Below, in pieces: positions 58,654 through 64,000 of a DNA stretch of 64,000 nucleotides. The DNA lies in NCBI GenBank assembly GCA_025964625.1, contig JAOPYL010000189.1:1-64000 (forward strand), given 5' to 3'. The position numbers and the translations under genes are program-made. Under the pieces are notes generated by a model. That model was not told where the DNA came from, did no database searches, and saw only the letters and a list, made by a program, of their open reading frames with translations. The stretch is from Actinoallomurus sp. (GTDB lineage Bacteria > Actinomycetota > Actinomycetes > Streptosporangiales > Streptosporangiaceae). Each line of letters opens with the position of its first letter. The first letter of the stretch is position 1.

Positions 58654-59376
58654 TCAGCCGCGGACGTAGACCGCCGTGCCGATCGGCAGCAGCCTGGCCA
58701 CGATGTTGGAGGTGCCCATCGGGACCCGCACGCAGCCGTGCGACGCCGGGTGCGTCGGCACCTCGGGTTCACCGTGGATGGCGTAGCCCCCGGTGAAGTA
58801 GTTGGCCTTGTAGAGCTTGCCGAGCGGCGAGGTCTCCCAGCCCTTGGCCTTCCGGTACACATGGAAGTTGCCGCGCGGCGTGTGCGCGACCTCCCAGTGC
58901 CCCTGTTGCTTGTAGCGCTTCTCCGAGCCGGACGAGATGTGGCTGATCAGCACCAGCCGGCCGCTTTTGTAGATGTAGAGCAACTGGTGCTTGATGTCCA
59001 CCTCGGCGCGGTTCTTGGCGCCCTTGGGTACCAGGGGCCTGGGCGTCACCGGATTGGCGAGCGCGGCCCAGGTCTTCTTCCCCGCCGTGGAGGTGGGGGC
59101 CATGTGGTTGACCTTCTGGAATGCCCACACGGCGGGGCTGGTGGCGTTGCCCCACTTGCCGTCGATCGTTCCCGGGTCGTAGTGCAGCGCCGTCAGCCGC
59201 TCCTGAAGCCGCTTCACCGCAGCGCCGTGGTCGCCGTAGTGCAGCGTCGGGTTGGCCTGTGCCTGGACGGCCGGCGTGGCGGCAGATGACGCCATCGCGG
59301 GGACCGTCAGTGCCGGGACCAGGGCAAACGCCGAAACCGCCCCGAGCGCGACGACCTTGCCCAGGCTAATTCGCAT
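58654..59376 (-). CDS. L,D-transpeptidase with N-terminal peptidoglycan-binding domain
   Basis: Signal peptide; GDHGAAVKRLQERLTALHYDPGTIDGKWG; YkuD motif HGEPEVPTHPASHGCVRVP. Confidence 0.93.
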   Translation of the reverse strand: MRISLGKVVALGAVSAFALVPALTVPAMASSAATPAVQAQANPTLHYGDHGAAVKRLQERLTALHYDPGTIDGKWGNATSPAVWAFQKVNHMAPTSTAGKKTWAALANPVTPRPLVPKGAKNRAEVDIKHQLLYIYKSGRLVLISHISSGSEKRYKQQGHWEVAHTPRGNFHVYRKAKGWETSPLGKLYKANYFTGGYAIHGEPEVPTHPASHGCVRVPMGTSNIVARLLPIGTAVYVRG

Positions 59377-59492
59377 AACTTATCTCCCAAAAAGTCGACA
59401 GATGGAGTCAACCTGTTTTATCCCATTGGCCCCAGCAGTACGACGCTTTTCCGACCACAGAGGTTCGAATGGTGATTTCGGGAGAGACGGAC

Positions 59493-60080
59493 TCAACGAC
59501 TGGGCTTGGTGCGCGTCTCGACGAGCCCTTTGTAGGCGAACGCGCGTACGTGCACGATCGGCGCGTCGGCGGCCAGGTCACCGGCCCAGTCCTCGTCACG
59601 GGTGGCGCCGAAGCCGCTCACCTCCACCCGGACCCCCGGCGGCACGATGATCTCGATGTCGGACTTGTAGGCGACCGCGAGGATCGAGGTGACCGGCTCG
59701 GTCAGCTCCGCCGCCCGCAGGTCGAGCACTCCGGTGCCCTTGTAGATCAGCGCGCGGAACCTGCCGGGCACGCGCCACCGCCCGGCGTGCCGCACGCTGT
59801 TCTTGTACGCGACCGCGTAGCGGCCCGGCTTCGGACCGGCCAGGGGCGCCACGGGACGTGGCGCGACGGGAGCCGTGGACGCGGGCAGGTCGATGAGCAG
59901 CGTGCCGAGGTCGGCATGGGTGCGTGCGGACAGCGCCGTGCGCACCCGGTCGTCGAACTCCTCGTCGTTCAGGCGCCCCTCGGCGAAGGCGACCTGCAGC
60001 CGCTGTACGGTCTCGTCGCGCTCGGCGTCAGAGGCGCGCATGCCCGGGGACTCCGGCGTCTGCTCGCGGTACGGCTCCAT
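59493..60080 (-). CDS. DUF1707 domain protein
   Basis: MRASDAERDETVQRLQVAFAEGRLNDEEFDDRVRTALSARTHADL. Confidence 0.9.
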   Translation of the reverse strand: MEPYREQTPESPGMRASDAERDETVQRLQVAFAEGRLNDEEFDDRVRTALSARTHADLGTLLIDLPASTAPVAPRPVAPLAGPKPGRYAVAYKNSVRHAGRWRVPGRFRALIYKGTGVLDLRAAELTEPVTSILAVAYKSDIEIIVPPGVRVEVSGFGATRDEDWAGDLAADAPIVHVRAFAYKGLVETRTKPSR

Positions 60081-60278
60081 GTCAGAATCTCCTTCGGCGA
60101 AAGTCGAGATGTATCTTAACGCTTCTTCTCTCTAAATGCGAGACCTCCGGCGGCCCGGCCGAGACCAGGCGGAAGGTGAACAGAACCGCACGTCCTGTCC
60201 GGCATCGTCCACCGGTGCATGGGAGACCTGTGACTCGCGGTCGTCGCCGCCGAGTGCACGGCCCGTTAGGTTGACGGT

Positions 60279-60944
60279 GTGCTGCTACTCACGACGCTCG
60301 ACGCGTGGCGGGCCGAGCCGGACAAGCCGTTCCGCAGCGAGACGGCGGCGTACTCCCCCGAGGAGGACGCGGTCGCGCTGGCGAACGACGCCTTCGGCGA
60401 CGAGCAGGTCATCGCCCTGGTCCTCGGCTTCTCCCGGCTGCCGATGCCCGGCGCGATCAACCGGTCCACCGTCGAGGAGGTGCGGTACGCCCGGCGCAAT
60501 CCCAGCGGGCGCGTCACCGGGCTGCACGCCAGGCCCGCCACCGCGGAGGCGCTGGATCTCCTGCCGCATCCCGAGGGCGGCTGGTTCCGCGAGACCTGGC
60601 GGACGTCCGTCCAGGTCCAGGTCCACGGTGGCGAGCGCCCCACCGCCACCGGCATCTACTTCCTGCTCGGCCCGGATGAGGAGTCGATGTGGCACTCCGT
60701 GCGCTCGGACGAGGTGTGGCTGTGGCACCGGGGCGGCCCGCTGGAGCTGACGCTGGGCGGCGACGGCGACAGACCCGGCCGGATCGAGACGGTCGTCGTC
60801 GGGCCGGAGGTCGAGGACGGCCAGCGGCCGCAGGCGCTCGTCCCGGCGGGCGTCTGGCAGGCGGCCAGGCCCGCGTCCGACCAGGAGGTGCTGGTGAGCT
60901 GCGTCGTCTCCCCCGGCTTCGACTACTCCGACTTCCGGGTCTGA
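60279..60944 (+). CDS. DUF985-type cupin
   Basis: LDLLPHPEGGWFRETWRTSVQVQVHGGERPTATGIYFLLGPDEESMWHSVRSDEVWLWHRGGPLEL. Confidence 0.88.
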   Translation: MLLLTTLDAWRAEPDKPFRSETAAYSPEEDAVALANDAFGDEQVIALVLGFSRLPMPGAINRSTVEEVRYARRNPSGRVTGLHARPATAEALDLLPHPEGGWFRETWRTSVQVQVHGGERPTATGIYFLLGPDEESMWHSVRSDEVWLWHRGGPLELTLGGDGDRPGRIETVVVGPEVEDGQRPQALVPAGVWQAARPASDQEVLVSCVVSPGFDYSDFRV

Positions 60945-61052
60945 CTTCCGGGTCTGGAGGCCTGTCTCAGAAGTCGATCACGGCTGGGACATGGAGGAGC
61001 TCCTCGGCCGCCGCTGAGCCGCCGTCGCCGGTGGCTCAGCGGCGGCCGACTC

Positions 61053-61952
61053 TCACTTGAGAGCTTCGAACACGGCCGCGGTCTGCTCGCCGATGTTGTT
61101 GGCGACGAGGTACGGCTCCGTCTCGTTGATCTGCTGCCAGTTGTCGCGGACGTCCTCGACGCTCAGGCCGTCCTTCTTGGTGAAGCCGGGCCCCTCGGCG
61201 ACGAAGACGCGCGCGACGCGGCCGCCGCCCACGGAGTACGTCTCGCCGGTGCTCTCGTTGCTCTCGTGCGCCAGCCAGGCCACCAGTGGGGTGACCAGCT
61301 CGACGCTGAGCCTGTCCTTGAACTCCGGCGGGAACAGGTCCTCGGTCATCCGGGTCCAGGCGATCGGCGCGATCACGTTCACCTTGATGTTGTACTTCGC
61401 GCCTTCGGCGGCGAGGGTCTTGGTCAGGCCGACGAGGCCCATCTTGGCCGACGAGTAGTTGGCCTGGCCGAAGTTGCCGAACAGGCCGGCCGGCGAGGAG
61501 GTCATGACCACCCGGCCGTACGCCTGGTCGCGGAGGTGCGGCCAGGCGGCGTGGGTGACGAGGAACGAGCCGCGCAGGTGCACGGCGATCACCTGGTCGA
61601 ATTCCTCCGGCGACATGTTCTTGAAGGACTTGTCCCGCAGGATGCCGGCGTTGTTGATCACGATGTCGAGCCGGCCGAAGGCCTCCAGCGCGGTCCGCAC
61701 GATCGCCTGGGCCCCCTCCGGGGTGGCGACGTTGTCCGGGCTGGCGACGGCCTCGCCGCCGTTCTTCTTGATCTCCTCGACCACCGCGGCCGCCGGGCCG
61801 GTGGAGGCTCCGCTGCCGTCGAGGGCCCCGCCGAGGTCGTTGACGACGACCTTGGCGCCACGTGAGGCCAGCTCGAGCGCGTGCTGTCGGCCCAGCCCCT
61901 GGCCGGCGCCGGTCACGATCGCCACCCGTCCGTCAAACCGCAGTTCTGCCAT
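61053..61952 (-). CDS. SDR-family (3R)-hydroxyacyl-CoA dehydrogenase / 17-beta-HSD4-like
   Basis: MAELRFDGRVAIVTGAGQGLGRQHALELASRGAKVVVNDLGGALDGSG...YSSAKMGLVGLTKTLAAEG. Confidence 0.88.
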   Translation of the reverse strand: MAELRFDGRVAIVTGAGQGLGRQHALELASRGAKVVVNDLGGALDGSGASTGPAAAVVEEIKKNGGEAVASPDNVATPEGAQAIVRTALEAFGRLDIVINNAGILRDKSFKNMSPEEFDQVIAVHLRGSFLVTHAAWPHLRDQAYGRVVMTSSPAGLFGNFGQANYSSAKMGLVGLTKTLAAEGAKYNIKVNVIAPIAWTRMTEDLFPPEFKDRLSVELVTPLVAWLAHESNESTGETYSVGGGRVARVFVAEGPGFTKKDGLSVEDVRDNWQQINETEPYLVANNIGEQTAAVFEALK

Positions 61953-62085
61953 TGTCCGCATCCTCCTCGCGACCTGTTCTCAGCACAGTGTCCACCACTC
62001 AACCGAATCACGCTCGGCTGTCCGGGCCTCCCCCCCGAGATCGGCGAGGCCGGAGAGGTGATACCCATCGGCGGGCCGTGAGCCG

Positions 62086-62736
62086 TCAGCGCTCCGAGAC
62101 GGCCGGGGCCGCCTCGTCCTCGTCCGCCTCCGCCGTCTCCTTGCGCTTGCGGCGTATCGACCAGACGACGAACGCGGCCACGGCGACCACGGCCACGGCG
62201 ATCGCCAGGACCCGGCCGGCCCACTGGGCGACGTGCTCGAAGGCGGTGCCGGCGAGGTAGCCGCCGACGGTGAAGCCCGCGCCCCAGGTGATCCCGCCGA
62301 GGGCGTTGAAGATGAGGAACCTGCCGTACGGCATCCCCGCGCTGCCCGCCAGCGCGGGCATCATCGCGCGGAGCACGGCGGTGAACCGGCCGATGAACAC
62401 GGCGAGCGCGCCGCGGCGCCGGAGCAGGTCCTGCGCCCTGCCGACCTTGTCCCGGTGCTTGCGCAGCGCCCTGGTGTCGAGGAGCCGGCCGCCGAAGCGG
62501 CGGCCGATCTCATACCCCACCGAGTCTCCGACAACGGCCGCGAGCACGATCACCACGAGCAGGATCGGGAGCGACACCCGGTGCTGGCTGGCCAGGAAGC
62601 CGGCGATGACGATCGCGGTCTCCCCCGGGAACACGAAGCCGAAGAACAGTGCGGCCTCGGCGAAGACCAGCGCCGCCACCACGGCGTAGATGACGGGCCC
62701 GTGCAGGTGGAGCAGAGCGTCAGTGATATGCCCCAC
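62086..62736 (-). CDS. DedA-family membrane protein
   Basis: FFGFVFPGETAIVIAGFLASQHRVSLPILLVVIVLAAVVGDSVGYEIGRRFG...FIGRFTAVLRAMMPALAGSAGMPYGRFL. Confidence 0.93.
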   Translation of the reverse strand: MGHITDALLHLHGPVIYAVVAALVFAEAALFFGFVFPGETAIVIAGFLASQHRVSLPILLVVIVLAAVVGDSVGYEIGRRFGGRLLDTRALRKHRDKVGRAQDLLRRRGALAVFIGRFTAVLRAMMPALAGSAGMPYGRFLIFNALGGITWGAGFTVGGYLAGTAFEHVAQWAGRVLAIAVAVVAVAAFVVWSIRRKRKETAEADEDEAAPAVSER

Positions 62737-62972
62737 GGACGATCAGCGTCCCGATTCCGGCGAGTCCATAACCGTAATCGTAGGGGGCGGCTGTCACCGC
62801 CGGATCGCCCGGAGGTCGGAGAACCCGTCACCCAAGAGGATGACCATGGCCGGCGTCGTGGAACGTGAGATGAGAGGGACTCACCGGCATCCGAACCCGT
62901 CCGTGATCGTGCCCAGGGGGCCCGGAGATCTCTGGACCTGATCATCACACGGTGACGGGGTAGCGTCGGGGC

Positions 62973-64000
62973 ATGTACGACTTCGCGCTGAACCTCCACC
63001 GGCACCTGGCGCCCGACGGGAACCTCGTCTGGTCGCCGTACTCGGTCGCATCGGCGCTCGGGCTGGCCGCTGCCGGCGCGCGCGGTCAGACCTACGACGA
63101 GCTGGTGCGCGCGCTCGGGGCGGCACCGGGCGAGCTCCGCCTCAGCGAGGCCGCCGCGCTGGAGGACGCCGAGGTCGCGGTCGCCAACACCCTGTGGATG
63201 CGGGAGGGGCGGGCCTTCGAGGAGGCGTACCAGCGGGCCGTCGCGGGGTTCCCCGGCGCCGCGCTGCACAACGCCGGCTTCGCCGCCGATCCCGAGCGTG
63301 CCCGGCAGGCGATCAACGCCGACGTAGCGAAGACCACACGTGAGCTGATCAAGGAGCTGCTGCCGTCCGGCTCGATCGACCGGCAGACCGCCGCCGTCAT
63401 CGTCAACGCGCTCTATCTCAAGATCGCCTGGCGGCACGTGTTCGACGAGGGCGGCACCCGGCCGGGCGTCTTCCACGGCGCGGGCGGGCGGCGTGAGGTG
63501 CCGATGATGCGCCAGACCGAGCGGATGCCGTACGCGGAGGCTGACGGCTGGCGGATGGTCACGCTCCCCGCCGGGGGCGGCGTGGTCGCCGACGTGCTGC
63601 TCGGCGAGGGGAACGAGGGCGGCGAGCCGTCGCCGGAGCTGCTCCGGCGGCTGTACGGCTCCGCACGGCCGGCCAAGGTCGCGCTGTCGCTGCCCCGGTT
63701 CCGGGTGGAGAGCCAGGCGAGCCTCGCCGCTCCGCTCGGCCGGCTGGGCGTCGCCGCCGCCTTCACCGACGACGCCGACTTCTCCGGGATCACATCCGAG
63801 CCGATCCGGGTCGACCGGGTGGAGCACAAGGCAGTGCTCGACGTGGACGAGGAGGGATTCGAGGGCGCGGCGGCCACCGCGGTGATCATGGTGCCGGCGG
63901 CCTTCGACATGAGCACGCCGCTGGAGTTCCGGGCCGACCGGCCGTTCCTGGTGGTCGTACGCCATCCGGCCACCGAGGCCGTCTACTTCCTCGCCCGCGT
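62973..64000 (+). CDS. Serpin-family protein, partial at the window edge
   Basis: GNLVWSPYSVASALGLAAAGARGQTYDEL...IVNALYLKIAWRHVFD...HKAVLDVDEEGFEGAAATAVIM...RADRPFLVVVRHPATEAVYFLARV. Confidence 0.9.
   Translation, partial: MYDFALNLHRHLAPDGNLVWSPYSVASALGLAAAGARGQTYDELVRALGAAPGELRLSEAAALEDAEVAVANTLWMREGRAFEEAYQRAVAGFPGAALHNAGFAADPERARQAINADVAKTTRELIKELLPSGSIDRQTAAVIVNALYLKIAWRHVFDEGGTRPGVFHGAGGRREVPMMRQTERMPYAEADGWRMVTLPAGGGVVADVLLGEGNEGGEPSPELLRRLYGSARPAKVALSLPRFRVESQASLAAPLGRLGVAAAFTDDADFSGITSEPIRVDRVEHKAVLDVDEEGFEGAAATAVIMVPAAFDMSTPLEFRADRPFLVVVRHPATEAVYFLAR

Noticed and set aside
56312-58669. 785-aa plus-strand ORF
   Set aside because: Antisense to the beta-propeller and LLM oxidoreductase genes; compositional artefact.
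61966-61990. Possible KstR-like box (GAGAACAGGTCGCG on the minus strand) upstream of the SDR gene
   Set aside because: Core is AACnnGTC rather than AACnnGTT and the flanks do not match; too weak to include in the regulon.

Overview
High-GC actinobacterial chromosome segment (probably Thermomonosporaceae or Streptosporangiales-like, judged by gene content only). I found no rRNA, tRNA, CRISPR array or intact transposon. Main blocks: (1) a histidine-utilisation operon on the minus strand (hutH, hutU, an M20 amidase in the hutG position, hutF, hutI) with a divergent IclR regulator. (2) A betaine-type (ProU/OpuC-like) ABC transporter divergent from a second histidine-ammonia-lyase-family protein that lacks the Ala-Ser-Gly MIO triad. 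These sit next to an ergothioneine operon (egtABCD plus a LacI regulator) and a divergent amidohydrolase/cysteine-dioxygenase-like pair. (3) A steroid side-chain catabolism island: KstR-like TetR, FadE28/FadE29-like dehydrogenases, a fused ChsH2-ChsH1-like hydratase, an Ltp2-like protein, a FadA5-like thiolase, two tandem CYP125-like P450s and a PPOX/ferredoxin/ADH operon. These are linked by repeated TAGAACnnGTTCYA boxes. (4) A large CtpI-like P-type ATPase, tandem DUF202 genes, and a WhiJ-like XRE/DUF397/HATPase locus. (5) A glycosyltransferase/methyltransferase/prenyltransferase-like cluster followed by decayed genes. (6) An rbsRACBKD operon. (7) Secreted and envelope proteins: C39-like peptidase, BNR-type beta-propeller, L,D-transpeptidase, DedA, and a serpin cut by the window end. 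The most interesting candidates are a possible ergothioneine/hercynine/histidine-betaine uptake and turnover module (8.1-19.6 kb) and the KstR-like regulon reconstructed from its operator boxes.
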